A stretch of DNA of 64,000 nt from Arthrobacter sp. MYb214 (GCF_002979865.1 NZ_PCPZ01000005.1:62001-126000), one strand, 5' to 3'; counted from the stretch's first letter, positions 8,067-17,276 are shown. Notes: a model not told the origin generated them from the sequence alone. Made by a program: numbers and translations.

Positions 8067-9704
8067 CTAACCTGCCATTTCCAGGGTGCGGGCTGGCGCA
8101 TCCAGGTAGCGCAGGTAGGCGTTCTTGGTCAGGAAGGTCGGGAAGTCATCGCGCAGGGCGCAAGCTTCGAAGATTTCCACGGCTTCCTCGAAGCGATCAC
8201 CCTCGAAGCGCTCCAACCCCTCCATGGTCTCCTCGGCCAGTTCCTGGACCCAGCGACGGGTGATGATCTCGCCCTCATCGGTGATCGCCGACTGGTGGAT
8301 CCACTGCCACAGCTGCGAACGGGAGATCTCGGCGGTAGCAGCATCTTCCATCAGGTTGCGCAGCGCCACAGCACCGTTGCCGCGCAGCCAGGACTCGATG
8401 TAGCGGATGCCGATCTCGATGTTGTCGCGGATGCCGCGTTCGGTGATCTTGCCGGTGACACTCTCGATGTTCAGCAGGGCCGGGCCGGAAACCTCGACAT
8501 CTTCGCGGGTGCGCTGCAACTGGTTGGGGTTCTCGCCGAGCACCTCGTCGTACACCTCCCGGGCAACCGAAACCAGGTCGGGATGGGCAACCCAGGAGCC
8601 GTCGAAGCCATCAGCTGCTTCGCGGGCCTTGTCCTCGCGGACCTTGCCGAACGCCAGCTCGTTGATCGAGGCGTCCTTGCGGTTGGGAACGAATGCGCTC
8701 ATCCCGCCGATGGCCGAAGCCCCGCGGCGGTGGCAGGCACGCACCAGCTGCTCGGTGTAGGCCCGCATGAACGGGGCGGTCATGGTCACGGTGTCGCGAT
8801 CCGGGAAGACGAAGCGCGGTCCGCGGGAACGGAAGTTCTTGATAATCGAGAAGATGTAATCCCAGCGGCCAGCATTGAGCCCCGAGGAATGCTCGCGCAG
8901 CTCGTAGAGGATCTCTTCCATCTCGAATGCGGCGGTGATGGTCTCGATCAGCACGGTGGCACGGATAGTGCCGCGCTCGATATCCATCAGATCCTGGGCC
9001 ATGTTGAACACGTCGTTCCACAACCGTGCTTCCAGATGGTTCTCCAGCTTCGGCAGGTAGTAGTACGGGCCGCGTCCGGCTGCCAGCAGGCGCTTGGCGT
9101 TGTGGAAGAAGTGCAGTCCGAAGTCCACCAGCGCACCGGACATCGGGGTGCCGGCAACCAGCAGGTGCTTCTCCGGCAGGTGCCAGCCGCGGGGACGAAC
9201 CACGATGGTTGGCAGCTGCTGCAGATCGTAGCTGTTCAGCTTGTACTCGCGGCCATCCGGCGCGGTGAAGTCCAGGTCCTGATCCAGCACCCGGATCAGG
9301 TTGACCTGGTTCTTGATGACGTTCTGCCAGGTTGGCGAGGAAGCATCCTCCATGTCGGCCAGCCAGACCTTGGCCCCGGAATTCAGCGCATTGATAGCCA
9401 TCTTGCGTTCGATCGGGCCAGTGATTTCCACCCGGCGATCTTCCAGCCCCGGAGCGATCGGGGCGACCTGCCATGAATCGTCTTCGCGAATAGCGCGGGT
9501 CTCGTCCAGGAACTTCGGATCGCGGCCATTGGCAATGCGCGCCCGGTTGACCTGGCGGCGCTGCATCAACTCGGCACGGCGCGGTTCGAATGCGGTGTGC
9601 AGGGCCGAAAGGAAGTCCAGGGCCTCGCTGGTCAGGATCTGCTCCTGGTAGCGAACGGGGGTAGCGGTAATGGTGATGTTGTTCAGGGTGATGGGGGAGT
9701 TCAT
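8067..9704 (-). CDS. aceB: Malate synthase A
   Basis: A 545-residue enzyme that condenses glyoxylate with acetyl-CoA to give malate, the second step of the glyoxylate shunt. The sequence matches the MS-A isoform throughout: PVRYQEQILTSEALDFLSAL near the N terminus, RPRGWHLPEKHLLV, MEEILYELREHSSGLNAGRW followed by DYIF in the barrel core, and QLWQWIHQSAI near the C-terminal acid region. The length is normal for MS-A (about 530-545, against about 720 for MS-G). The ATG at 9704 follows AAGGA at about 8 bases. It lies 81 bp downstream of aceA on the same strand, with a perfect hairpin between, so an aceA-aceB operon is likely. Confidence 0.96.
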   Translation of the reverse strand: MNSPITLNNITITATPVRYQEQILTSEALDFLSALHTAFEPRRAELMQRRQVNRARIANGRDPKFLDETRAIREDDSWQVAPIAPGLEDRRVEITGPIERKMAINALNSGAKVWLADMEDASSPTWQNVIKNQVNLIRVLDQDLDFTAPDGREYKLNSYDLQQLPTIVVRPRGWHLPEKHLLVAGTPMSGALVDFGLHFFHNAKRLLAAGRGPYYYLPKLENHLEARLWNDVFNMAQDLMDIERGTIRATVLIETITAAFEMEEILYELREHSSGLNAGRWDYIFSIIKNFRSRGPRFVFPDRDTVTMTAPFMRAYTEQLVRACHRRGASAIGGMSAFVPNRKDASINELAFGKVREDKAREAADGFDGSWVAHPDLVSVAREVYDEVLGENPNQLQRTREDVEVSGPALLNIESVTGKITERGIRDNIEIGIRYIESWLRGNGAVALRNLMEDAATAEISRSQLWQWIHQSAITDEGEIITRRWVQELAEETMEGLERFEGDRFEEAVEIFEACALRDDFPTFLTKNAYLRYLDAPARTLEMAG

Positions 9705-9736
9705 GGCAGCGTCCTTAAAAATCTTGGAAATGGTGC

Positions 9737-9770
9737 TGGTGCTAGCCGGCGCCTTTGCCGGCTAGCACCA
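9737..9770 (-). promoter_or_regulatory. Perfect intergenic hairpin between aceA and aceB
   Basis: TGGTGCTAGCCGGC (9737-9750) and GCCGGCTAGCACCA (9757-9770) form a 14-bp perfect stem closed by a 6-base loop. There is no T tract on the coding side, so it is better read as an RNA stability or partial attenuation element that sets the aceA:aceB ratio than as a full terminator. Confidence 0.7.
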
Positions 9771-9785
9771 TCGACCCATCAGGGT

Positions 9786-11099
9786 CTAATGGAATTGGCC
9801 TTCTTCGGTGGATCCCACCAAGGCCAGGGTTGAGGCGTTAGGGTTCAGCGCCGTGGAGATCGCATCGAAGTAGCCGGTGCCGACTTCGCGCTGGTGCCTG
9901 GTGGCGGTGTAGCCGGCGGCCTCGGAAGCGAATTCGCGTTCCTGCAATTCGACGTAGGCGCTCATGCCGTCCTTCGCGTAGCCGGAGGCCAGGTCGAACA
10001 TCGAGTGGTTCAATGCGTGGAATCCGGCCAGGGTGATGAACTGGAAGCTGAAGCCCATGGCGCCCAATTCGCGCTGGAACTTGGCGATGGTCGCATCGTC
10101 CAGGTGCTTCTTCCAGTTGAACGACGGCGAGCAGTTGTAGGAAAGCATCTGGTCCGGGAAGTCCTTTTTGACCGCTTCGGCGAACTTGCGGGCCAGCTCC
10201 AGGTCAGGGGTGCCGGTTTCCATCCAGATCAGGTCCGAGTACGGTGCGTAGGCCTTGGCCCGGGCGATGCATGGCTCGATGCCGTTGGTGACCTTGTAGA
10301 AGCCTTCCGGGGTGCGCTCGCCGGTGATGAACTGCTGATCGCGTTCATCGACATCCGAGGTGATCAGCGTTGCCGCTTCAGCGTCGGTGCGGGCGATAAC
10401 TACGGAAGGGGTGCCAGCCACGTCGGCGGCCAGGCGGGCCGCGTTCAGGGTGCGGATGTGCTGCTGGGTCGGGATCAGCACCTTGCCGCCGAGGTGGCCG
10501 CACTTCTTTTCGCTGGCCAGCTGGTCTTCCCAGTGGACGCCCGATGCGCCAGCGGTGATCATGGACTTCATCAGTTCGTAGGCGTTCAGCGGGCCGCCGA
10601 AGCCGGCTTCTGCATCAGCGACGATGGGGACCATCCAGTCTTCGACGGTCTGGATGCCTTCGGAGAACTCGATCTGGTCTGCACGCTGCAATGCGTTGTT
10701 GATGCGGCGCACGACCTGGGGAACCGAATTGGCCGGGTACAGCGACTGGTCCGGGTAGGTCTGGCCTGAAAGGTTGGCATCTGCTGCTACCTGCCAGCCC
10801 GAAAGATAGATGGCCCGAAGGCCGGCCTTGACTTGCTGCACTGCCTGGTTGCCGGTCAGTGCGCCCAACGCGTTGGTGTAGCCGCCGGTGGGGGTTTCCT
10901 CGGTGAGCTGCTTCCACAGCTTCTCGGATCCGCGTTTGGCCAGGGTGTGCTCTTCCTGGACCCGGCCCTGGAGCTTCACGACGTCGGCAGCGCTGTAGTC
11001 GCGGGTTACGCCGTTCCAGCGGGGGTTGTTTTCCCAGTCGCTCTCGATGGCTGCGATGCGGTTGTCGATCGAGGTTTCGTTGGTGTTTTCAGTAGTCAT
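9786..11099 (-). CDS. aceA: Isocitrate lyase
   Basis: A 437-residue enzyme that cleaves isocitrate to glyoxylate and succinate, the entry step of the glyoxylate shunt. The catalytic-loop signature KKCGH is at 198-202 (Cys200). The Mg/substrate segments [10 protein letters not shown] and [11 protein letters not shown] are present. Length is typical of the AceA subclass (about 430). The ATG at 11099 is chosen because GAAGGAG lies about 8 bases upstream. Earlier in-frame codons add only seven residues. First gene of the probable aceA-aceB unit. The divergent RamB-type regulator nearby is a plausible controller, as in Corynebacterium and Mycobacterium. Confidence 0.97.
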   Translation of the reverse strand: MTTENTNETSIDNRIAAIESDWENNPRWNGVTRDYSAADVVKLQGRVQEEHTLAKRGSEKLWKQLTEETPTGGYTNALGALTGNQAVQQVKAGLRAIYLSGWQVAADANLSGQTYPDQSLYPANSVPQVVRRINNALQRADQIEFSEGIQTVEDWMVPIVADAEAGFGGPLNAYELMKSMITAGASGVHWEDQLASEKKCGHLGGKVLIPTQQHIRTLNAARLAADVAGTPSVVIARTDAEAATLITSDVDERDQQFITGERTPEGFYKVTNGIEPCIARAKAYAPYSDLIWMETGTPDLELARKFAEAVKKDFPDQMLSYNCSPSFNWKKHLDDATIAKFQRELGAMGFSFQFITLAGFHALNHSMFDLASGYAKDGMSAYVELQEREFASEAAGYTATRHQREVGTGYFDAISTALNPNASTLALVGSTEEGQFH

Positions 11100-11626
11100 T
11101 GCCTTGGCTCCTTCGCACAAGCTGCGGGTTCATGTCGATCGGAAGGTGATCTTGTGAACTTCTTCGTGACAACTACTTTTCCGCAGGTGCGAGGGCTTCA
11201 ACAGAGGTTTTTTGAATTAAGATTTTCACTTCTTCACAAAAATGGAAATTTATCGCTTCTTGCGCTGAATGTGAGTCAAGGCATGGAAATTAGCTGATAT
11301 TGAATCAATCCCTAGCGAAGAAGAGTGAAATTTAACAGCAAGCCTGGATAAGGGCGAAGCCAAAGCAGACCGATTCCGGGGTCTGCGAGAATCGGCGGAT
11401 CACTGATGAGCTGGGAATTTATGGAAACCGCAGGTGTTGATTCGCCACGGCAGGCGTTGTGCAGCAGGCCAAAAAACGTGAAGTATCAGAGTCTGGACTG
11501 GTAGCTGGCTTTTGCCAGATGGGGGCCTGGACTTGTCGCTATGGCCGATATTCTTGGCCGGCAGTGCAGTTTCTGAGTGCGAAGATTTATGGATCTTGCG
11601 ATAATGGCTGATTGAGCCGGAACGGG
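11100..11626. other. Intergenic region with the aceA promoter
   Basis: No convincing gene in 527 bp. The half nearest aceA is A+T-rich and carries three spaced copies of CTTCTT (CTTCTTC at 11159-11165 and 11229-11235, CTTCTTG at 11256-11262). The part nearest the HutD-like gene contains the small hairpin CTGGC-TTTT-GCCAG at about 11502-11515. I could not find a good match to the published corynebacterial RamB motif. A 32-codon frame at 11406 lacks support. Confidence 0.5.
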
Positions 11627-12229
11627 CTAGGGCTGGTCGAAAGAAACCACAGCCATGAAACCGCGGCCGGAGATGCGTGGTTCACCGGCGTCAGAGCCAA
11701 CGACGGTGTCACGCAGGTTCAGCGACTGTTCGCTGTCGCCGAGCAAGAGCTTGGCGGAGCCCTGGACCAAAAGGCCCAGTTGCCCATCAAAGAGGTATTG
11801 CTCGCGCTTTTTGGACAGCTCGACAATGCGAACGGTGGGTCGTACCTGCTCTGGAATGGCGGCCACGTGCACGATGAGCAGTTCTTCGGCGGGCTGGCTC
11901 GCCTGGACAGAATTTCTCGTTTCGAATTTCAACGGGCGCAGCGGTTCCAATCCGTGCTCTTGCCCGTCTACATCCAGCTGCACGAAATCGCCGGCGATCA
12001 ACGTGAAGACTTGAGCCGAAGGCGACGGAGTGAAGGCTGCAGATTTCTCGATAGAGCGAATCGACAGTTGCCAGGTTGATTCCCGCAGTTCGCTGGACCA
12101 CAACGTTCCGTCCTGCGCCAGAATGCCGCTCGCAATGAGCCGGACCTGCCCTAGCTCCCATTGCTTCTTGGTGCTTTGCGCCAATTCGAGAATGGAACCC
12201 GGTGCAAAAGATGCTTGTGCTTCGCTCAT
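11627..12229 (-). CDS. HutD/Ves-like cupin-fold protein
   Basis: A 200-residue soluble protein, probably a double beta-barrel of the HutD family. Supporting features are the N-terminal basic/hydrophobic strands (WQLSIRSIEKSAAFTPSPSA), the turn AGDFVQLDVDGQEHGLEPLR, and a second half ending GRGFMAVVSFDQP. HutD members accompany histidine-utilisation genes and are proposed regulators or small-molecule sensors. There are no hut genes in this window. It follows the P-loop kinase by 9 bp on the same strand, so the two are probably co-transcribed. The assignment rests on pattern similarity only. Confidence 0.55.
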   Translation of the reverse strand: MSEAQASFAPGSILELAQSTKKQWELGQVRLIASGILAQDGTLWSSELRESTWQLSIRSIEKSAAFTPSPSAQVFTLIAGDFVQLDVDGQEHGLEPLRPLKFETRNSVQASQPAEELLIVHVAAIPEQVRPTVRIVELSKKREQYLFDGQLGLLVQGSAKLLLGDSEQSLNLRDTVVGSDAGEPRISGRGFMAVVSFDQP

Positions 12230-12238
12230 GGGACGAGT

Positions 12239-12859
12239 CTACTTGCCGATGACCAAGCGAAGTTGTTCAACTAGCTGGGATGTGGGCAGCGAGGCATCAA
12301 GAGTTATCCAACCGTGCACTTGCGCAAGACGCAGATACTCATTTCGACTGTCCCTGAGATACTCCATGCTTTCGTCGTCTTTGCCACGGGAATTGATCCG
12401 CTCAAAGGCAAGGATGGGGTCGATGTCGAGCAGGACAATTCTCGCGTGCTCGGTACTTTTCGCCGCAAGCCAGGGGAGAAGCAGTCCCGGAGGATGGCCA
12501 CGTAAGCGCCGCAGCACTAATTGGCAATACAGGTGCCGGTCCATCACGCTGAGTCCGGGAGAGCGGGCCGCGAAAAGCATATTGCGGGCAACATTGAAGC
12601 TGCGAATGGAAGTTTCGAAGAAATCCTGGGTGAAAGTCGGGAACGTCATTCCCAGGGCGCGAGAGAATTTGGTAAGCCAGCTCCGCGCGGCGACGTTTGC
12701 GAGCCTACGAGCCTGAATGCGATCGTTGCGCAGCTGCTGTACTAAAGCTTCAATAGTGGTGCTTTTGCCTGCGCCATCGGTGCCGACGATGACCAAAGTC
12801 CGGGGTGGATCGTGGGCATGGCGCGGGGCCGGTAGGGGGCGGGTGGAGACTGCGTGCAT
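12239..12859 (-). CDS. P-loop nucleoside/nucleotide kinase, thymidylate-kinase-like
   Basis: A 206-residue kinase. The Walker A motif GTDGAGKST is at 26-34, and the thymidylate-kinase-type DRH (107-109, VMDRHLY) replaces the usual DRY/DRF. A lid-like basic segment (RRLRGHPPG) and LLDIDP follow. Overall it resembles the dTMP-kinase-like or broad nucleoside kinase group rather than canonical Tmk, since the conserved TEPGG-type and YIDSS segments are absent. The ATG at 12859 is chosen because AAGGAG (12869-12864 on the plus strand) lies four bases upstream. First gene of a two-gene unit with the HutD-like protein. Confidence 0.75.
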   Translation of the reverse strand: MHAVSTRPLPAPRHAHDPPRTLVIVGTDGAGKSTTIEALVQQLRNDRIQARRLANVAARSWLTKFSRALGMTFPTFTQDFFETSIRSFNVARNMLFAARSPGLSVMDRHLYCQLVLRRLRGHPPGLLLPWLAAKSTEHARIVLLDIDPILAFERINSRGKDDESMEYLRDSRNEYLRLAQVHGWITLDASLPTSQLVEQLRLVIGK

Positions 12860-13069
12860 GGTGCTCCTTGCTGGATCTCTTTGTAGTTTCAACGTTTGCG
12901 CTTCGCTGAAGATTCCGCAGAAAGGCTGTGCATTTGTTGAGAGTAGCTCGCCGGGGAAGCAAGGAAAGAACCGTGAATATTTGCTTCCGCGTCACTGCTG
13001 GGCGATTGAATTACGGGTTGAATCCGGAAGATCTAGAAATTTTCACGATCCTTGGCATAACCTTGTCAT

Positions 13070-14560
13070 GTGACTGCAACCACATGGAATCGCTCAGTGA
13101 ACTCAGCCGGCAATGGCGCTGGCAGCGAAGATACAGAACTCGACGCCATTGCTCTCGGCCGCAGAATCCGCTTTCTGCGCAAGGGCAAGCAACTGACCTT
13201 GGATGATGTCTCGGCGCTCGTTGACACCGCGCCGAGCCAGTTGTCGCTGATTGAAAACGGCAAGCGCGAACCGAAGCTATCGCTGCTTAAGTCCCTGGCT
13301 GGAGCCATGGGGGTTGGCGTCGACGATCTGCTGGGCACCGAACCGCCATCGCGCCGTGCTGCTTTGGAGATCGAATTGGAACGTGCCCAACGCGGTCCAC
13401 TGTACGAGTCCTTGGGATTGCCTACCGTTCGTGTTGGCACGCGTCTGCCCATGGACGTCCTGGAATCCCTGGTGGGACTGCAGCATGAATTGGAACGCCG
13501 CCTGAACGAGCAGGCCGCGACCCCTGAAGAAGCCCGTCGGGCCAATACCGCGTTGCGCCATGAGATGCGCCAACGCAACAACTACTACAAGGATATCGAG
13601 CAGGAAGCCGCCAAAGTCCTCTCTGCAGTTGGCCACGATTCAGGGCCGCTCTCGCATCATCGTGCAGCAGATATCGCCGAGCATCTGGGATTCAGCCTGC
13701 GCTTTGTGGGCAATCTTCCGCATTCCACGCGTTCGGTGACTGACCAGAAGAACAAGCGTATCTATCTGACGCAGGCGAACCGCTCGGAACATGATCCTCG
13801 TTCGGTGTTGCTGCAGGCGCTAGGGCATCACGTATTGGGTCATAGGACTCCAACCGATTATTTCGATTTCCTCTCGCAGAGGGTCGCGACCAACTACTTT
13901 GCCGCGGCGTTGATGATGCCGGAAAAGTCCACGGTGGACTACTTGCGGCGAGCTAAGAACAACCGTGAGTTGGCCATCGAGGATCTGCGCGATGCTTTCG
14001 CCGTGTCCTATGAGTCCGCAGCCCACCGGTTCACCAACCTTGCCACCGAGCATCTGGGGATGACCTGCCACTTCCAGAAGGTCCACGAATCGGGCATCTT
14101 GCACAAGGCTTATGAGAATGACCGAGTGAACTTTCCAGCCGATCACACCGGTGCCATTGAAGGACAAACCATTTGCCGGTATTGGACAAGTCGCGTGGTC
14201 TTCGAGCAGATGGATAAGTTCCGTTCCTTCGAGCAGTACACCGATACCGTCAATGGGACCTTCTGGTGCACGGCGCGCACCGAGCGCCATTCCTCGGGAC
14301 TGTATTCCTTGTCCATTGGCGTGCCTTTTGAGCATGTGAAGTGGTTCCGCGGGCGGGATACCAAGGAGCGCTGCCAATCCACCTGCCCGGACGAGAACTG
14401 CTGCCGCCGTCCACCTGCTGACCTATCCAGCCAGTGGTTCGGCAATGCGTGGCCGGCTACGCGCGCCAATACCCACTTGCTGGCGGCCATGCCAACCGGA
14501 GCCTTTCCCGGAGTAGATGAAACCGAGGTCTACCGATTCCTGGAAAAGCAGGTGGACTAG
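13070..14560 (+). CDS. ramB: RamB-type transcriptional regulator (XRE HTH plus ImmA/IrrE-like and DUF2083 domains)
   Basis: A 496-residue cytosolic regulator. It has an XRE helix-turn-helix at about 27-80 (GRRIRFLRKGKQLTLDDVSA), a coiled segment, and an ImmA/IrrE-like domain (about 190-300, LLQALGHHVLGHRTPTDY). The HEXXH motif is not intact there (ALGHHVLGH), as usual in this group. The C-terminal DUF2083 region has the cysteine cluster Cys435, 439, 444 and 445. This is the architecture of RamB from Corynebacterium and Rv0465c, which control aceA/aceB and acetate genes, and the position beside aceA-aceB supports the assignment. The GTG start follows CATAAC (13056-13061), so the mRNA may be leaderless. 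Confidence 0.85.
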   Translation: MTATTWNRSVNSAGNGAGSEDTELDAIALGRRIRFLRKGKQLTLDDVSALVDTAPSQLSLIENGKREPKLSLLKSLAGAMGVGVDDLLGTEPPSRRAALEIELERAQRGPLYESLGLPTVRVGTRLPMDVLESLVGLQHELERRLNEQAATPEEARRANTALRHEMRQRNNYYKDIEQEAAKVLSAVGHDSGPLSHHRAADIAEHLGFSLRFVGNLPHSTRSVTDQKNKRIYLTQANRSEHDPRSVLLQALGHHVLGHRTPTDYFDFLSQRVATNYFAAALMMPEKSTVDYLRRAKNNRELAIEDLRDAFAVSYESAAHRFTNLATEHLGMTCHFQKVHESGILHKAYENDRVNFPADHTGAIEGQTICRYWTSRVVFEQMDKFRSFEQYTDTVNGTFWCTARTERHSSGLYSLSIGVPFEHVKWFRGRDTKERCQSTCPDENCCRRPPADLSSQWFGNAWPATRANTHLLAAMPTGAFPGVDETEVYRFLEKQVD

Positions 14561-14570
14561 GACCGTTGGA

Positions 14571-15233
14571 CTATGCGATGTGCTTGGAGATGAAGGCAAG
14601 AGCAGTTTCCGCCAGCCACGCGCCATCCTGGGCAACGGTGCGGCCGGAGCGGGCTACCTTGAAGGAATGGTTGCCACCTTCGAACCAGGAAAGTTCGCTG
14701 TGCTCGTTCAGCTTGCTGGCGACTTCTTCCATCTTTTCGGGGTTGGCAAAGGGATCTCGGGTGCCTTCGAGGAAAAGCATCGGCACCGCAATCGGGTAGA
14801 GATGCTCATCGCGTAGCTTCTCTTCCTTCTTAGGCGCGTGCAACGGGTACCCCAGGAAGATCAACCCTGCCGAGGGCATGCCCTCGGCAACTGACAGGGA
14901 AGCGATGCGCCCGCCAAAGGACTTTCCTGCCGTGAAGATTGGCAGGCCTTCAGCCAAGTGTTCTTCAACCCAACGGCGGACCTGGTGCCACACTGCGACC
15001 GCCGCTGGCGCTTTGTCGGGAAACTTCTTTCCAGCATCCATGTAGGGGAAATTAAAACGCAGGACGCTGGCACCCAGATTCGCAGCGGCTAGCGCAAAGC
15101 CGGCCATGAAGTCATGATCCTTTCCAGCACCTGAACCGTGTGCGAGCACGATGACGGCCTTCGCCGCCTTTGCTCGGTCCCAGAGCGCGCTGAGTTCCAG
15201 GTCTTCGTATGGAATGGAGAGTTCTTGGGTCAT
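14571..15233 (-). CDS. Alpha/beta hydrolase, KANL3/Tex30-like
   Basis: A 220-residue protein. It has LAHGSGAGKDH near residue 30, the nucleophile elbow AGKSFGGRIA with Ser105, the acid in LEGTRDPFANP and His in EGGNHSFKV. The dienelactone-hydrolase-like layout with HGxGxGxDH is typical of the bacterial KANL3/Tex30 family, whose substrate is not established. The ATG at 15233 is preceded by AGGGTGG. An upstream GTG adds only three codons. Convergent with ramB, 10 bp between stops. Confidence 0.82.
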   Translation of the reverse strand: MTQELSIPYEDLELSALWDRAKAAKAVIVLAHGSGAGKDHDFMAGFALAAANLGASVLRFNFPYMDAGKKFPDKAPAAVAVWHQVRRWVEEHLAEGLPIFTAGKSFGGRIASLSVAEGMPSAGLIFLGYPLHAPKKEEKLRDEHLYPIAVPMLFLEGTRDPFANPEKMEEVASKLNEHSELSWFEGGNHSFKVARSGRTVAQDGAWLAETALAFISKHIA

Positions 15234-15286
15234 AGGTACCACCCTAGGGGCTGAGGGCCCATCAACTGATCATGAAAGGAAATGAA

Positions 15287-16195
15287 CTACATTTCCCAGT
15301 CCTTGCGGAGTGCCGTATCGGTGTCATCGCCATTTCTGGCCAGTACCGTCAGCTTTTCAACTTTTTCGCCGGTTGCCGCACGCTCGTTGATCTTGAGCAT
15401 CATATTTCCCGAGACGAAGATCGATGCGGGCATGTCGTATTCGCCGTCGATCCATGGACCGTCTGCGAGGGTGACGACGAGTTCGCCAAGCGCAGGCGAC
15501 TCGACTTTCTCAACGTAGGCGTGGGGGTCAGCGGGCAGGCATGTGCGGTAGATTTCCAGCTCAGTGATTTCAGCGCCGCATAGGGATTTGTAGGTATCGT
15601 TCATGGCGGACAGCCACTGCGTGTACTTTTCCGAGGCCCAGGCTTTGCGGTCCTCGGGATCGGCACCAGTACGAGCCCGGGTGAAAGTTCCTGAGTTATT
15701 GCCGTCTTCAGTAGCGAAGGTGACAGATTCCAATTCCGGCGAGGCCTCGCCTACGCTTTCGAACATGATTCGGCCCATCATGCGCAGCTCATCCTCGTTG
15801 GTTTCGTAGCTTTCCCGCATCTGGGTTCCAAACTTCATGCTGTTATCCAAGAAGATATTGATGGCACCAGGTGCTGGAGATTCCCAAGAAGTCATTAGGT
15901 TGTAGGGATACAAGAAGCCTTTGGTGGACTTGATGCCAGAGTTTTCTTTCCACATCTCAATTTTGGAATCTGCCCAGGCCTGTCCCGAATTGGCGTTGGC
16001 GTCCAACTCCGCGGGTCCAGGCTCGGGGGCGGTTTCACCGGGTTCACCGGTTTCGGCCGCGGGCTGTGCCGCCGGAGTGGAGCCAGCGACGGAAGCCGCC
16101 GTCGAATCGGCTGGCGCTGCTTGTTCGGGAGCTGCATTGCACCCTGCTAGAAGCAAAGCCAACGATGACAGGGCAATGACCGAACGGGTGCGCAA
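15287..16195 (-). CDS. Lipoprotein of unknown function
   Basis: A 302-residue precursor with a signal sequence and lipobox LLAGCNA (Cys about 19), so it is lipid-anchored outside the membrane. A low-complexity Ala/Pro/Glu linker covers about 20-70. The folded part from about 75 to the C terminus contains two further cysteines (LCGAEI and IYRTCLP) that could pair. No family recognised. The start is TTG with GAGGAG seven bases upstream. It is the last gene of a minus-strand group after the GNAT protein, but the 63-bp gap leaves room for its own promoter. Confidence 0.8.
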   Translation of the reverse strand: MRTRSVIALSSLALLLAGCNAAPEQAAPADSTAASVAGSTPAAQPAAETGEPGETAPEPGPAELDANANSGQAWADSKIEMWKENSGIKSTKGFLYPYNLMTSWESPAPGAINIFLDNSMKFGTQMRESYETNEDELRMMGRIMFESVGEASPELESVTFATEDGNNSGTFTRARTGADPEDRKAWASEKYTQWLSAMNDTYKSLCGAEITELEIYRTCLPADPHAYVEKVESPALGELVVTLADGPWIDGEYDMPASIFVSGNMMLKINERAATGEKVEKLTVLARNGDDTDTALRKDWEM

Positions 16196-16258
16196 GAATA
16201 ACTCCTCATTATCGATGAATGGTCAGTCTATACAGGCCAGGCAGCGAAGGGAGAGCTG

Positions 16259-16675
16259 TTACGAGAATTTGGCAAAGGTCCGGATCGCACCGGGACGGAA
16301 ATCCGACGCTTCCGTGAGCCCCATGGATTCGTAGAAGGCACGTTGCCCGGGTTCATCATCGGTGATCAGGACCAGCTGACGCACATGCTCATATTTCACT
16401 AGTACGGCAGAGAACAAAGCACGGCCTACGCCGGTGCGATGCGTAGATGGACGCACCAGGATGTCCTGGACGTAGCAGATGGTGGCATTATCCGAGACCA
16501 CGCGCACAAGGCCGATTAACTGGTGGTCTACGTCGTAGGCGTAGATTACGCATGCTGAATTCTTCAGGCCTTCGAATAGTACGTCTGGGTTGTCTGTATA
16601 GGCGCTCCAGCCCACCGCGTTGTAGAGCGAGAGTATTTGTTCCTCGGAAGGCACCTTAGTGGTGGAGAGTTCCAT
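16259..16675 (-). CDS. GNAT-family N-acetyltransferase
   Basis: A 138-residue single-domain acetyltransferase. Motif A is visible as VQDILVRPSTHRTGVGRALF (the RxGVGRAL acetyl-CoA pyrophosphate loop). Motif B contains FYESMGLTEA. Substrate unknown. AAAGGACT precedes the ATG at good spacing. The gene follows the 195-residue unknown by 9 bp, so it belongs to a three-gene operon that begins with the VOC gene at 17633. Confidence 0.87.
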   Translation of the reverse strand: MELSTTKVPSEEQILSLYNAVGWSAYTDNPDVLFEGLKNSACVIYAYDVDHQLIGLVRVVSDNATICYVQDILVRPSTHRTGVGRALFSAVLVKYEHVRQLVLITDDEPGQRAFYESMGLTEASDFRPGAIRTFAKFS

Positions 16676-16684
16676 CGAGTCCTT

Positions 16685-17272
16685 TTACTGTTGCGGGGAA
16701 ACCGAAAGGATCTCTGCGTTGCCCAGCAACGGATGCTTCACCAGTTCTGTTTCCAATGTGTGGATGATGGCTTGGGCGGAGTCGCCGTTGTAAACGAACA
16801 CCGGGCCATCATGCCGGTAGTAGACATCCTCATGCCATCCGATTTCGCCGTCACCCAATGCATGCTGCAGGGCCCTGACTGTTGGCTCCAGATCCGATTC
16901 CGATTCGGCCCCAAGCCTGGTTCGAAGCAAAACGTACTCGCTGCCGCCTACTTCGGTGCGTTGTCCATCAATAATCAGCCAGGAACCATGCCCCAGTCCT
17001 CCATCGATGAGCGAAGAGAGCAATTCGGAAAACAGCTTCTTCGGTTCGGGGGTGGCCACTTCAAGGTTAATGTCGCTGGAGATCGGCTCCTCAGCCGCGT
17101 CCAATGTGGTCTTGGCGCTGATGATGATTCCGGAAGACTTGTATTTGGGCAACAATGTATCGAGCAGGCCCGCCTCATGATCTTTGCGCAGGCGTTCGGT
17201 CATCGGCTGGGCAAAATGGATCTGCACCCGGTGAGTCGAAGCCTCCGATGATTTCCTGGCGAACAGCGACAT
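16685..17272 (-). CDS. Conserved protein of unknown function
   Basis: A 195-residue soluble protein, no family recognised. It begins MSLFARKSSE, has alternating strands and helices, and shows two similar-looking stretches around IISAKTTLDA and ILSVSPQQ, with an internal HEDVYYRHDGPVFVYNG segment. The ATG at 17272 is chosen because GAGGACTGAGGAC lies immediately upstream and the VOC stop is only 4 bp before it. Earlier in-frame codons run antisense-like through the VOC gene. Translationally coupled between the VOC and GNAT genes. Confidence 0.7.
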   Translation of the reverse strand: MSLFARKSSEASTHRVQIHFAQPMTERLRKDHEAGLLDTLLPKYKSSGIIISAKTTLDAAEEPISSDINLEVATPEPKKLFSELLSSLIDGGLGHGSWLIIDGQRTEVGGSEYVLLRTRLGAESESDLEPTVRALQHALGDGEIGWHEDVYYRHDGPVFVYNGDSAQAIIHTLETELVKHPLLGNAEILSVSPQQ

Positions 17273-17276
17273 GTCC

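Noticed and set aside
11406-11504. A 32-codon reading frame (starting MSWEFMETAG)
   Set aside because: Weak ribosome-binding site, no family, between two unrelated genes.
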